From contig NZ_RAHW01000006.1 in the NCBI RefSeq assembly GCF_004117875.1, forward strand, positions 248,001 through 312,000: a stretch of 64,000 nucleotides of DNA, written 5' to 3'. The notes below the pieces were generated by a model that searched no databases, was not told where the DNA came from, and saw only the letters and a list, made by a program, of their open reading frames with translations. Positions 1-8,557 of the stretch are shown one piece after another. This stretch comes from Geomonas oryzae (GTDB taxonomy: Bacteria; Desulfobacterota; Desulfuromonadia; Geobacterales; Geobacteraceae). Positions within the stretch are counted from its first letter, which is position 1, and the number at the start of each line of letters is the position of its first letter. Both the position numbers and the translations under genes were made by a program.

Positions 1-908
1 TCGAGGATGGTGTCCAGGCGCAGCTTGCTTTCCCGCAACGCCGCCTCGGACGCCTTGCGTTCGCGGTTGCGGCGGTAGAAGAAATAGACGGCGAGGCACG
101 CGACCAGCAGCGCGAAGGGGAGCAGGTATTTCAGCATGTCCCTGAAAGTCGGCTCCTTGGGCTCGTAAACGCCGAACCATTTCTGGTACAGCTCGTCATA
201 GTCGCCGTCGGCCTTGGTCAGTGCCAGCCCTTCGTTCAGCGCGGCGAGGAGGTCGGACTCCCCTTTGTGCACGCCGAAGGTGAACTTTTGCGCGTAGCCG
301 GCCTTAACGTCGAGCGGGTGCACGTTGTTGATGTGCAGCTCTCGCAGCGTCTGCATGCCGGCAAGCTTGCTGAGCAACATGGCGTCGTGCTTGCCCGAGG
401 AAAGGAGTTTGAGTCCTTCCCGTGCATCGTCCACCAGCACGAGCTGCTTCTGCCACCCCTTGGATATCGCGTATTCGTGGGCCAGGTCCGACTTGAACAC
501 GATGATGGACTTTCCCGCGAGGTCCGCCTCGGAGCGGATGCGGTTGTCCCCCTTGCGCACGAAGACCGCGCCGTTGACGGTGACGTGGGGGACGCTGAAT
601 TCGGTGTAGCGATGGCGTTCGTCCGAGGTGGCGATGTTGACCAGCACGTCGACCTTGCCGTCCCTGAATTCCTGGAGCAGTTCGCCCCACGGCCTGACCC
701 GGATGGTGTACGCGAGCCCCGCCTCCCGCGCGACCTCTTTCCAGAGTTCCACGGCGAAACCGCCGGCGGTCGCGTCGGTGCTTCCGGTGGAGAAGGGAGG
801 GAAGTTCTCCTCGCTTCCTACCACCAGCGTTTTCTGTGGGTGGTAAGCGGCCGGTGCTGCTGCAACGGAGACTATGAGGCATAGGATGAGGATGAGACTT
901 TTGAACAT
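1..908 (-). CDS. Membrane sensor with periplasmic solute-binding domain (5' part)
   Basis: The gene runs off the left edge of the window; about 302 residues are visible. It starts at an ATG (906-908) with a signal-like hydrophobic N-terminus (MFKSLILILCLIVSV). A family-3 solute-binding domain (SBP_bac_3, PBPb fold, about residues 28-260) follows, typical of amino-acid-binding proteins, with motifs such as VGSEENFPPF and GGFAVELWKEV. A membrane segment lies near residues 268-287, followed by a basic juxtamembrane stretch and the beginning of what looks like a PAS domain (ERKASEAALRESKLRLDTIL). This order is typical of BvgS-like or PAS-containing sensor histidine kinases, but a diguanylate cyclase output cannot be excluded because the catalytic half is outside. 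The ligand is probably an amino acid or organic acid (family knowledge only). Confidence 0.85.
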   Translation of the reverse strand, partial: MFKSLILILCLIVSVAAAPAAYHPQKTLVVGSEENFPPFSTGSTDATAGGFAVELWKEVAREAGLAYTIRVRPWGELLQEFRDGKVDVLVNIATSDERHRYTEFSVPHVTVNGAVFVRKGDNRIRSEADLAGKSIIVFKSDLAHEYAISKGWQKQLVLVDDAREGLKLLSSGKHDAMLLSKLAGMQTLRELHINNVHPLDVKAGYAQKFTFGVHKGESDLLAALNEGLALTKADGDYDELYQKWFGVYEPKEPTFRDMLKYLLPFALLVACLAVYFFYRRNRERKASEAALRESKLRLDTIL

Positions 909-1224
909 TGCTGGCCCTTTGGTAGAAGTTCGGGTGCACTGTATCAGGCCTGAGAAAAGCAGGAACCTGGCATTAATGAGTTGAGTACAGAGAAAAGATA
1001 ACAGAGAAAAAGAAGTCGTAAAGAGAACGGTCAATTGTGGTCCGGGTTTGCCGGGGAATCGGCTGTCTAGTTGCGGGGGGGGGGCGGAGACTGCGGACGC
1101 ACCCCGTTCGATAGGTCTTCCCGGGGTGGAAAGGTGAAGCGCTTACCATTGACAGCTTGATGTGAGTTATTTAATCTTTCGTGCGGGACTGTGGAGCACA
1201 TACTGCCGTGAAGGAGATGCCGTG
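909..1224. other. Intergenic, divergent
   Basis: This lies between the divergent sensor gene and the TPR gene. It holds a poly-G run near 1075-1083 and must contain both promoters. I saw no convincing sigma70 or sigma54 site and no RNA gene. Confidence 0.4.
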
Positions 1225-2184
1225 ATGGATGATATAGCCAACAAGAGGATTGAAAAGCTGACAAACCAGGGGCTCGAGCATTTGGAGGCCGAAAGGTATT
1301 CGGAAGCTATTCAAGTCGCGATGAAGCTCGAAGAGGCCAAAGGCCCTCTCGCCTTCTACATTGCCGCCCAGGTCTTCGCCAGCTCCAAGAATTTCAGGGA
1401 TGCCGTTTCAACGATGAGGCGCGGCGTGTTGAAACGCCCCACTTTTTGGATGAACTGGTACTTCCTCGGCATCTATCTCGGTCAGCTTAATAAATTTGAA
1501 GAAGCGCTGGCTGCCTATGAGCAGGCATTGCTTTGTCCGCTGGCGAACGCGGATATGATTCGTCTCAACATGGCCTTTCTCTCGATAGCTTGTAAGGAAT
1601 TCCAGGCGGCGCTTGATTACCTTGACGGCGTCGAAAAACCTTCCCTGCAATCGGGTGCCGATCAGGCGCGAGTGGCTGCTTTGGAGGGGGTCGGCAGACT
1701 TGCCGAAGCGGAAGAGTTGGCCGAAGTCCTTCTCAAGGAGCGTACCGAGGGGGATGAGGAGTATCAAAAAAGGGTAGGGCTAGTGGCCGCGGCACTCGCG
1801 CGCATCCGGTTGCAAAAGGGACGATCAAAGGAAGAGGTCCGGAGTTTCCTGATGCATTTTCTGGAGGAGTTCGGATGCAGCACTCCGGTGCTCTTTGAAA
1901 TAGTGAAGCTGGAAGAATTACGCTACAGTGCCGATTCCAAATACTACCGCCTGGCGATTGTCTCCAAGCTCCCGATGGACCATCCCTGGTATCGGGAGGC
2001 GCAGGCTTACGGCATCGTCTACGACGTGGTGTCGGATTCGGAGGAACGGGCGTTCGAGATGGTCATGGTATTTGAGAGCGCCGCCGGGGTCGAGAGCGTA
2101 GACGTGGCAAGTTGCAAGATACGCGGAGACATGCCGGAAGAGCCGATGGGTGTATTTTGGTTCAGCGAGAGATTTTTCGGTTAA
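1225..2184 (+). CDS. Tetratricopeptide-repeat protein
   Basis: A 319-residue soluble protein. An ATG at 1225 is preferred over the upstream GTG at 1162 because AAGGAG (1211-1216) sits 8 nt before it. Helical pairs with TPR-like spacing are visible: a GLEHLEAERYSEAIQVA repeat near the N-terminus, YFLGIYLGQLNKFEEALAAYEQAL about residues 85-110, and further degenerate repeats. The last third (about 240-319) shows no repeat and no known motif. No signal peptide or membrane segment is visible. TPR arrays mediate protein-protein contacts; the partner cannot be named from here. Its stop overlaps the convergent neighbour's stop by 4 nt. Confidence 0.7.
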   Translation: MDDIANKRIEKLTNQGLEHLEAERYSEAIQVAMKLEEAKGPLAFYIAAQVFASSKNFRDAVSTMRRGVLKRPTFWMNWYFLGIYLGQLNKFEEALAAYEQALLCPLANADMIRLNMAFLSIACKEFQAALDYLDGVEKPSLQSGADQARVAALEGVGRLAEAEELAEVLLKERTEGDEEYQKRVGLVAAALARIRLQKGRSKEEVRSFLMHFLEEFGCSTPVLFEIVKLEELRYSADSKYYRLAIVSKLPMDHPWYREAQAYGIVYDVVSDSEERAFEMVMVFESAAGVESVDVASCKIRGDMPEEPMGVFWFSERFFG

Positions 2185-2582
2185 CTTTGCGACGGTGAGG
2201 GGGCACCCTCCGCAGGCGAATCGAGTTGCGCGAGCAGCGATTGCCTGCGTCGGGGATCGGTCAGCCTCCTTACCAGCCTGCTGCACTGGCGGCGGTGAGC
2301 CATGGTGACGATCATGGTTCGGCGGTCTCCGCTCTCCGAAGCTTCCCTGTATCGCGACTCCTCGGTTTCGATTATCGCCTCCAGGAACTCCCCGAACTCG
2401 GACCACTCCTCGTTATCCAGGAGGTATTTCATCAGGTCCCGCGCCCCGGCAACCTGCGCAAAGGCGAAGAGCTTACGAGGTTCATAATCGTCCTCCTCCA
2501 CGCTTTGAGATCTCATGATCGACTCCTTGCTTAACGTCCCCAACTCCATGGCGAGCAGCCTGTCTTCTCTCCCGATATCCAT
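2181..2582 (-). CDS. Hypothetical protein, 133 aa
   Basis: A small, charged, probably helical soluble protein that I do not recognise. The start is supported by GTGGAGG placed 7 nt before the ATG at 2582. The sequence has acidic patches (SVEEDDYEP, LEAIIETEES) and an arginine-rich stretch (RRQCSRLVRRLTDPRRR). It converges on the TPR gene with a 4-nt overlap of ends. No signal peptide, membrane segment or metal motif is visible. A role cannot be assigned. Confidence 0.5.
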   Translation of the reverse strand: MDIGREDRLLAMELGTLSKESIMRSQSVEEDDYEPRKLFAFAQVAGARDLMKYLLDNEEWSEFGEFLEAIIETEESRYREASESGDRRTMIVTMAHRRQCSRLVRRLTDPRRRQSLLAQLDSPAEGAPSPSQS

Positions 2583-2726
2583 GATGCGCCTCCACTTCCT
2601 GAAATGGTTGGTGCGTCACTACGGAGGCGAGGTCAATGGTCCGTGCGACTTCGCCTTTTGCCAGTCACCAAATGTACCGCATGGGGGAGGATTTGCCACG
2701 GCCGCCTCGAAAAATCAGGCAGGCCG

Positions 2727-3704
2727 CTACGGCTTCGTCGCGGTGAAGATGGCACGCAGCGGTGCGGGGTGTCCTTCGATGGTCTTCTCCGCGTCGTCGG
2801 GGTCGAGGAAGTCGGGGAGCGATTCGAAGCGCATCCAGTCGGTGGTGCGCTGCTCGCCGGTGCTCGTGCGGTTCGTGTCGACGCAGGCGATCTCGGTGAA
2901 GCCGCAGCGCTTGAGCCACAGGGTCATCGCGGCGATGGAGGGGAGGAACCAGACGTTGCGCATCTTCGCGTAACGCCCCGGCGGCATGAAGATGGTCTCC
3001 CGGTCCCCTTCGACGATCAGGGTCTCAAGCACCAGTTGTCCGCCGCTGCGCAGGCACCCCTTCAGCTCGAAGAGATGGTCGAGGGGAGAGCGCCGATGGT
3101 AGAGGACACCCATGGAGAAGACGGTGTCGAAGCAGGCGAGATCTGCGGGGACGTCCTCGATGCCGATGGGGATGACGTGGTGCTGCGGGTCGCGCAGGTA
3201 GCGTTGCATCACCTGGAACTGCTGCACCGAAAGCAGGAAGGGATCGATGCCGAGGACGAACCCGGCGCCGGCGCCGCGCATGCGCCAGCCGTGATAGCCG
3301 TTGCCGCAACCGACGTCGAGGACCCTGCGCCCGGAGAGCGGCTGGAGGTGCGGCAGAACGCGGTCCCACTTCCAGTCCGAGCGCCACTCGGTATCGATCT
3401 CGATGCCGAAGAAGTTGTAGGGGCCCTTGCGCCAGGGGTGAAATGCCTGGAGTCGGGCGATCAGCTCTTCGCGGTTTACTTTGCCTGGATCGAGATCGGC
3501 GCTCGAGCCGATGGTGACGCTGTCAACGAGGTCGACCTTGGACGGGTGCAGCTTCGGCAGCGACTCAAGGGTGCTCAGCCAGCCGGGAAGTTTGCCGTGG
3601 CAGTCGAGATCCAGTCTCTGCGGTAGGGTCTCCCGCAACTGTTCTGCCCAGCGTTCCTGTCCCATGGCGGTCAGTTGCGGATAAAGCGCGTCGTAGAAGT
3701 TCAT
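2727..3704 (-). CDS. cmoB: tRNA U34 carboxymethyltransferase CmoB
   Basis: A 325-residue class I methyltransferase-fold enzyme. CmoB transfers the carboxymethyl group of carboxy-S-adenosylmethionine to 5-hydroxyuridine at tRNA position 34, making uridine-5-oxyacetic acid. Visible signs are the family motif [20 protein letters not shown], a SAM-binding glycine motif [15 protein letters not shown], the [19 protein letters not shown] block and a C-terminal [10 protein letters not shown]. The start is the ATG at 3702-3704 (MNFYDALYP), which overlaps the cmoA stop in an ATGA. The tight overlap with cmoA indicates translational coupling and matches the shared pathway. Confidence 0.95.
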   Translation of the reverse strand: MNFYDALYPQLTAMGQERWAEQLRETLPQRLDLDCHGKLPGWLSTLESLPKLHPSKVDLVDSVTIGSSADLDPGKVNREELIARLQAFHPWRKGPYNFFGIEIDTEWRSDWKWDRVLPHLQPLSGRRVLDVGCGNGYHGWRMRGAGAGFVLGIDPFLLSVQQFQVMQRYLRDPQHHVIPIGIEDVPADLACFDTVFSMGVLYHRRSPLDHLFELKGCLRSGGQLVLETLIVEGDRETIFMPPGRYAKMRNVWFLPSIAAMTLWLKRCGFTEIACVDTNRTSTGEQRTTDWMRFESLPDFLDPDDAEKTIEGHPAPLRAIFTATKP

Positions 3705-4438
3705 TTGACAGCGACCATGGAGGCGAAGTTGAAGCACTGGAACCAGACGTCAAAGGACGAGAAGCCGGCCGCCTTGAGCCGCTCCTGGTGGCACGAGATG
3801 GTCTCGGGGATCATCACGTTCTCGAGCGCCGACCGCTTCTGGCTGATCTCGAGGTCGCTGTAACCGTTGGCCCTTTTGAAGTCGTGATGCAGCTCCTGGT
3901 GAAAGTGCTGCCGCTCAGGATCGCTGAAGGCGATTTTTTCCGAGAGGATGAGGATGCCGCCTGGTCTCAATCCGGCATGGATGCGCTCGATCAGTTCCGG
4001 ACGCTGGGCCGGGGGGATGAACTGCAGTGTGAAGTTCAGGACCACCACCGAGGCATTCTCTATAGGGACATCCTGGATGTCGGCGCAGATCATGTTGACC
4101 GGAACGGCCGGTGCGGCATCGCGCGCGAGGATTTCGCGTGCGCGCTCGATCATGGCCTGCGAGTTGTCGACGGCGATGATGTCGCAGTCGGGTGCCTTGA
4201 TGCGCTGGCGCATGGAGAGGGTGGCCGCTCCGAGGGAGCAGCCGAGATCGTAGCAATGGCTTCCGGCCTGGGCGTACTTCGCGGCGAGGATGCCGATATT
4301 GGAAATGATCATCCCGTAGCCGGGGACCGAGCGTTGTATCATGTCCGGGAAGACCGCGACCACCCGTTCGTCGAACTTGAAGTCGATCATCTCCTGCAGC
4401 GGCGCGGCGTAGATGGCGTCTGTTTTTCTGGGCACTGT
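3701..4438 (-). CDS. cmoA: Carboxy-SAM synthase CmoA
   Basis: A 245-residue enzyme that converts S-adenosylmethionine and prephenate into carboxy-S-adenosylmethionine, the donor used by CmoB. Diagnostic stretches are [48 protein letters not shown] and [19 protein letters not shown], all close to the E. coli protein. The start is taken as the GTG at 4436-4438 ([12 protein letters not shown]), preceded by a GGA-type ribosome site, because this matches the family length; a longer reading frame runs upstream to 4546. First gene of the cmoA-cmoB operon. Confidence 0.94.
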   Translation of the reverse strand, partial: TVPRKTDAIYAAPLQEMIDFKFDERVVAVFPDMIQRSVPGYGMIISNIGILAAKYAQAGSHCYDLGCSLGAATLSMRQRIKAPDCDIIAVDNSQAMIERAREILARDAAPAVPVNMICADIQDVPIENASVVVLNFTLQFIPPAQRPELIERIHAGLRPGGILILSEKIAFSDPERQHFHQELHHDFKRANGYSDLEISQKRSALENVMIPETISCHQERLKAAGFSSFDVWFQCFNFASMVAVK

Positions 4439-4746
4439 CTTTGTTCCTTTGAAACTTTTTTGCGTACAACGGAAGAGTGGAAGATATCCCGTTTCCGCAG
4501 GAACATCAACCCCGGGTTTGCTTCCGGCATGTTGCCGCCCCTTCACCCGGCTTTCTTTTCATGTAATTGGGGATGTGGCTTGTAGGTTGTGGCAATGAAT
4601 TCCATTGAAAAGATTATTTCTCTAGCGGAGGTTCATAGGGTAATATCCGCGTGCATGGCCTGATCCTGTGCAGGGGGGGGAGGGGATGTGATGTGGACGT
4701 TGCGTAGCGTAAGATCATGACGAATCAGAATTAAGAAAGGAACTCG
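4439..4746. other. Intergenic, divergent
   Basis: Region between cmoA (minus) and the LysE-type exporter (plus). It ends with an AAAGGA ribosome site for the latter. I see no RNA gene or repeat; promoters for both units must lie here. Confidence 0.4.
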
Positions 4747-5409
4747 ATGTTCTCCATACTCCTTACCATTTGGCTTCTTTATTTGGCGGTTTTGCTCAGC
4801 CCGGGAGCGAACACCCTCCTCATCACCCAGCTTGCGGCAAGCGAACAGGGAAAGTCCGCCCGCGTCGCTGCGATGGGAGTCGCCGTCGGTTCCACGACCT
4901 GGTGTATCTGTGCCGTGTGCGGACTGCACGTTATTTTCGTGGTGTTTCCCGCGCTCAGGATGGCGTTGCAGATTTCCGGTGCGACGTATCTTCTGTACAT
5001 CGCATGGCGTCTTTGGCGTCTGGCCGACGCTCACGATGCGCAGGAGAAAGGACGCACCGTGAAAAGTCCCATGGCGGCGTTTCGCCTCGGCTTTTTGACC
5101 AACATAACCAATCCGAAGGCCGCCCTCTTTTTCGGAAGCATTCTTGCCGCCTCGTTCCCTCCGGCTCCCGGCTGGGCTCTGCAGGTTGCGGTCATAGCAC
5201 TAGTGATGGTGACCTCGGCCTCCTGGCACTTGCTGCTCGCCTATGTCTTCTCACGCAGGACGGTGCGCTCCGGTTACGCCCGTTTTCGAAGCCCCTTCAA
5301 TCGCCTCGCCTCCCTGGTCGTGAGCAGCGTCGGGCTTGGTTTGTTCGTGGCTACCCTGAAGGAAGCACAGCACCGGATCTTCACCGCATCTGCAAATGCG
5401 GTTTGGTAA
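4747..5409 (+). CDS. LysE/RhtB family amino-acid exporter
   Basis: A 220-residue inner-membrane protein with about six hydrophobic segments. It carries the family hallmarks SPGAN near residue 18 and the NITNPKAALFF block near residue 120, which in LysE/RhtB/ArgO exporters lies in a re-entrant or membrane segment. Family members export amino acids such as threonine, homoserine, lysine or arginine; the substrate here is unknown. The ATG at 4747 follows AAAGGA at a normal distance. It is monocistronic, with no associated LysR-type regulator in view. Confidence 0.88.
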   Translation: MFSILLTIWLLYLAVLLSPGANTLLITQLAASEQGKSARVAAMGVAVGSTTWCICAVCGLHVIFVVFPALRMALQISGATYLLYIAWRLWRLADAHDAQEKGRTVKSPMAAFRLGFLTNITNPKAALFFGSILAASFPPAPGWALQVAVIALVMVTSASWHLLLAYVFSRRTVRSGYARFRSPFNRLASLVVSSVGLGLFVATLKEAQHRIFTASANAVW

Positions 5410-5420
5410 AACGCAGTAAG

Positions 5421-6194
5421 CTACAAAGCCTTCTGTACTTTCTGAAGTTTCAATACGCCGTCGGCCTCTACTTTCTCCATTTCACAAGTGATGGTTTTAG
5501 TGGTTAATAGGGGGGTGCGGCAATGCATCACTTCCGCGGTTTTTTCACCTTTCATTGAGTAGACCACCACCTTGTGCAATAGCTCATCTCCTGCTTGCGC
5601 TACGGTACATTGGAAAGCAAATCTTCCCTCTGTAGCGGTGAATTTTTCGGGAGTCGTGCATGGCTCCAAGCTCTGCCTGACTCCTCCCTGCCGCACCAAA
5701 ATCACCCTTTCCCTTCTCCCTTCTAGTGGGTCTTCAATGCTTTTCCCGTCATAGTAGCGGGATATGACGATAGATGAGGTGCTGGTGAGCGGCTGACTGG
5801 TCGTCACGCGATCTGCGTCGTCCCAGTTCACTGCTGTAGCTGGGACGTCCGCGATCGACACGTCGACTGCGCTTTCCCTAAACGCCAACGGGCTTCCTGG
5901 CCGGACTCTACATCTTTTGATGTAAGCATCCTGTATGTAGGAGGGCACTGCTTTAAGCGATTGCCTGGCTGCTTCTATAGACTTTTCCACCTTGGGAGCC
6001 CACATGTATACATTCCTGGCATCCCCGCAGTCTCTGCTGCTGACGGTGATGCCGCTGCTGGTTCCGCTTCTTTTCCACTTGAGGGCTATTCCTGCAGGAG
6101 TCAGGTCGCTGGCGCCGATCACAAGCCATACCTCTTCCGCATAGGCTGATACGGAGTGGAGCAGCAATAGCATTACAATAGCTAAGACCTTCAT
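5421..6194 (-). CDS. Secreted protein of unknown function
   Basis: A 257-residue protein with a clear Sec signal peptide (MKVLAIVMLLLLHSVSAYAEE, cleavage expected after about residue 19). The mature part is rich in beta-type sequence and contains about six cysteines (for example RDCGDA, KRCRVRP, EPCTTPE, FQCTVAQ, MHCRTP, ITCEME) that could form periplasmic disulfides. I do not recognise the family. Its ATG overlaps the stop of the upstream M15-type peptidase by 4 nt, so the two are translationally coupled. One possibility is a periplasmic inhibitor or immunity protein for that peptidase (inference). Confidence 0.7.
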   Translation of the reverse strand: MKVLAIVMLLLLHSVSAYAEEVWLVIGASDLTPAGIALKWKRSGTSSGITVSSRDCGDARNVYMWAPKVEKSIEAARQSLKAVPSYIQDAYIKRCRVRPGSPLAFRESAVDVSIADVPATAVNWDDADRVTTSQPLTSTSSIVISRYYDGKSIEDPLEGRRERVILVRQGGVRQSLEPCTTPEKFTATEGRFAFQCTVAQAGDELLHKVVVYSMKGEKTAEVMHCRTPLLTTKTITCEMEKVEADGVLKLQKVQKAL

Positions 6195-6871
6195 AGTCCG
6201 CTCTCCTGTTTGATGATGTACAGTTTAGAGTTTGGTAGGAGCTGAACGTGGGCCACGTCTCGAAAGGTACTCCAGTCCCCTCCCCAGACAAGCCCTTGTG
6301 CTTTTGCTGAGCTGTCTAAGGAGCTCCAAAAGCCGGCAGTTTCGGCTTGTTGAGTCCACCCGAAGCGTGAGTCAATAATATCTGCTGCATAGGAATTGGG
6401 AGTACCGTCAAGACGTTGTGCGTTGTGGAAGCTGAACTTTACCTTTGAGCGGCCCGAGCTATACAAGGTCATTTGCGTCGCTATGGATCTCCACCCGTAA
6501 AAAATATGGGGCAGGTAACCCATAGATTCCAGTCGACTTAGTAAAATGACAACCTTACTCTTAAATTCACAGTTCAAGCTGCTGAGCTTCTTGTCCTGAG
6601 GCCATTTGCAACTGTCACCGCTCCACTCATACATCGCATGGCTATTGTCGGTCAGTTTTTGGAGGCTGAGGCTATAAGGCTCGATTATGCCTGTTGGTTT
6701 AGGCAGGAAGGATGATTGGAACGTAATTATCGCTTTTACTGTGTCATCCCCGCATACGCCGGCACCTATCGCTATCCTATATCCCTTGGATCGCAATAGG
6801 GTTTGGATACGCACCACGTCAAGATTATGATTTTTGCCTCCAACTCCAACGGTGTCTACAAGATGGATCAT
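6191..6871 (-). CDS. M15-type peptidoglycan peptidase with N-terminal PG-binding domain
   Basis: A 226-residue protein without a signal peptide. Residues about 1-70 resemble a peptidoglycan-binding helical domain (DVVRIQTLLRSKGY ... VKAIITFQSSF). The C-terminal half carries an M15 zinc D,D-/L,D-carboxypeptidase pattern: FSFHNAQR with YAADIID for the first His/Asp ligands, then WGGDW and DVAHVQL for the last histidine. Phage endolysins and some secretion-system effectors have the same layout and also lack a signal peptide. It is followed with a 4-nt overlap by a gene for a secreted cysteine-rich protein. It could be a prophage-derived lysin, a cell-wall enzyme or a toxin of an effector/immunity pair. 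Confidence 0.75.
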   Translation of the reverse strand: MIHLVDTVGVGGKNHNLDVVRIQTLLRSKGYRIAIGAGVCGDDTVKAIITFQSSFLPKPTGIIEPYSLSLQKLTDNSHAMYEWSGDSCKWPQDKKLSSLNCEFKSKVVILLSRLESMGYLPHIFYGWRSIATQMTLYSSGRSKVKFSFHNAQRLDGTPNSYAADIIDSRFGWTQQAETAGFWSSLDSSAKAQGLVWGGDWSTFRDVAHVQLLPNSKLYIIKQESGL

Positions 6872-7117
6872 AAGAACCTCGTAGCTGGACGCCGCCGCGG
6901 TTTGTGAAGGCTGCGACAGCGGGCACGTAGTCTGCGGCTGTTGTTTTAGGAGAGCAAAACGTATAAACGACAGAGCGTAGCATCTGATGCCGGTGGAGGC
7001 AAGGGCATGGCAGAGGGGGGGGAGGGAAGGGGCGACTGAGGTACCGAGGGAGGCAGGTGCCGGCGGTATTAAGGAGTTATTGTTGCACCAGAACCATGCG
7101 TGAGGTATATTACGCGC

Positions 7118-7354
7118 ATGTCAAGAAACGGCCGACAACAAACGACGAAGGCGGGGTACGAAGTGGGCTCTCGACCGCCTGCCAAACTTTCCGAGAAGGC
7201 TTCTCGCCAACTCAAGCGCAACCACGTTTCTCCGAAACTCATGTCTATTCTAGAGAAGGCTGGTTCGGCGGATGTTACTCACTTGGATACCCCAACTGGT
7301 CACGCCGCTTCGAAGCCCTCCTCATCCCACGATACCGGCGTCAAACGTCATTAG
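7118..7354 (+). CDS. Small basic protein upstream of GNAT gene
   Basis: A 78-residue, lysine/arginine/serine-rich protein of unknown family (MSRNGRQQTTKAGYEV...). The ATG at 7118 is chosen over the GTG at 7100; ribosome-site evidence is weak for both. The stop at 7352-7354 is only 3 nt before the GTG start of the acetyltransferase gene, so the two are likely cotranscribed. The pairing of a small basic protein and a GNAT protein is reminiscent of GNAT toxin-antitoxin modules, but the sequence is not one of the antitoxins I recognise (such as DUF1778). Confidence 0.45.
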   Translation: MSRNGRQQTTKAGYEVGSRPPAKLSEKASRQLKRNHVSPKLMSILEKAGSADVTHLDTPTGHAASKPSSSHDTGVKRH

Positions 7355-7357
7355 CCT

Positions 7358-7858
7358 GTGTCATTCGAGTTCGAGTCACTCCCTATTTATTCTGCCAGGC
7401 CCTCTTCATTTACAAAAAAATTCGTTTTCAAAGCTGGATCTGACGAGAGAGATCAGGTCGTACAGGCCATAAAACGTGCCCGGGATAATCAGTGCCGTAT
7501 TTATGTTTTGAGAGACAATGATGTGAGTTGTGGCTTTGTGGCAGTATCGCTTTCGACTGTTGGGGACGAGGACCTTCCGATGCTTGTCCTTGATTACTTA
7601 CTGGTCTCCTTGCCGTTTCGGGGGCTGGTCTTTAAAGAGCTTGGCGAATTAAGGGTCGTGGATTATTTACTGGCCCAGGTCCTGAGAATTGCGATGGAGA
7701 TCAGCCGCCTTGCCCCCGTACGCTACGTTGGGTTGCAGCCTGCTAACCATAATCTCAGTGCATTCTATCAGCGGCGTGACTTTATAAAATTAGACAAGAC
7801 CGACTGGTTGTTCACAGTTCTTCCTAAGCCATCTGCGGCATCTAAGCAAGAGAAGTAA
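7358..7858 (+). CDS. GNAT-like acetyltransferase
   Basis: A 166-residue protein resembling GCN5-related N-acetyltransferases: a DNDVSCGFVAVSL strand, a VLDYLLVSLPFRG segment in the position of motif A, and a C-terminal VRYVGLQPANHNLSAFYQRRDFIKLD block, typical of motif B where an Asn-X-X-X-X-X-Phe-Tyr follows the acetyl-CoA site. The start is a GTG at 7358, 3 nt after the preceding stop. The canonical Q/R-x-x-G-x-G/A loop is not clear, so substrate and activity are uncertain. It might be a toxin that acetylates aminoacyl-tRNA, or a stand-alone acetyltransferase. Confidence 0.6.
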   Translation: MSFEFESLPIYSARPSSFTKKFVFKAGSDERDQVVQAIKRARDNQCRIYVLRDNDVSCGFVAVSLSTVGDEDLPMLVLDYLLVSLPFRGLVFKELGELRVVDYLLAQVLRIAMEISRLAPVRYVGLQPANHNLSAFYQRRDFIKLDKTDWLFTVLPKPSAASKQEK

Positions 7859-7969
7859 AAGTAAAAACGCGTCCCCTCTCCACTCTATCTCGGTACTGTT
7901 GCGTTGGCCTGGTATATATGACCATAGTGTTTCAGCGAGAAATACGTGCCGGTATGAGGCGGTAACGGT

Positions 7970-8146
7970 ATGAAAGACCGCGCGCTGCTTCTAATAGCTG
8001 CAGTGGTCATGGCCGGAGCCTCCTGGGCGTTCTGGCATTTACTGGGAGACAATGCCTTTACAACATTTTCCTGCCTAATGCTGCTTTGCCTTGCGTTCGA
8101 TAATGTCAGTCTGAGGCGGAAACTGCGGAGCCGGCAGGGCAAATAA
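7970..8146 (+). CDS. Small membrane protein, 58 aa
   Basis: A short reading frame with an ATG at 7970 preceded by GAGG (7955-7958). It codes for two hydrophobic stretches (ALLLIAAVVMAGASWAFW and FSCLMLLCLAF) and a basic C-terminal tail (SLRRKLRSRQGK). The composition fits a two-pass inner-membrane miniprotein with a cytoplasmic positive tail. The family is unknown. It occupies the otherwise empty space between the GNAT gene and mqsR. Confidence 0.5.
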   Translation: MKDRALLLIAAVVMAGASWAFWHLLGDNAFTTFSCLMLLCLAFDNVSLRRKLRSRQGK

Positions 8147-8239
8147 AACGACCCTTCAAAGAGCTAACCAATTACTCAGCTTCCGCAATCATTTGAAGTC
8201 ACACTTGTTGAATCCACCATAATGGTGTAAAAGGGAGTC

Positions 8240-8557
8240 ATGGCTGAAAGGCGAAAGCCGGCATACGATCTAGAGGCTTTCAAAGCCGCTTTCAGCTCGG
8301 TTGACCGGCTGGCTCTGACCGGCACGGCGCTGCGCACCGCCGCTGCTCTTGGCTTCGGGCGTGCGGAGATCGTGGCCACCATCCATTCCATGCAGCGGGG
8401 ACAGTTTTACAAGTCAATGACCTCCTATGCCGATGCCAGGCTGTGGCAGGATGTTTACCACGTACCGTCGCCAGTGGGACTGCTTTACGTCAAGTTCACC
8501 GCTGATGTCGTTACGGAGTTTCTGCTTTTGTCGTTCAAGGAGAAGGATCATGAGTAA
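8240..8557 (+). CDS. mqsR: MqsR-type mRNA interferase toxin
   Basis: A 105-residue toxin of the MqsR family (RelE-like fold ribonuclease cutting mRNA at GCU/GCA). Family-like stretches are PAYDLEAFKAAF at the N-terminus, SMQRGQFYKSMTSYADARLWQDVYH and GLLYVKFTADVVTEFLLLSFKEK at the C-terminus. The order toxin-antitoxin is the unusual one that is known for mqsRA. The stop overlaps the mqsA start by 8 nt. Confidence 0.92.
   Translation: MAERRKPAYDLEAFKAAFSSVDRLALTGTALRTAAALGFGRAEIVATIHSMQRGQFYKSMTSYADARLWQDVYHVPSPVGLLYVKFTADVVTEFLLLSFKEKDHE

Noticed and set aside
7885-8142. Minus-strand 85-aa frame
   Set aside because: No ribosome site or domain. The plus-strand 58-aa membrane frame in the same place is better supported.
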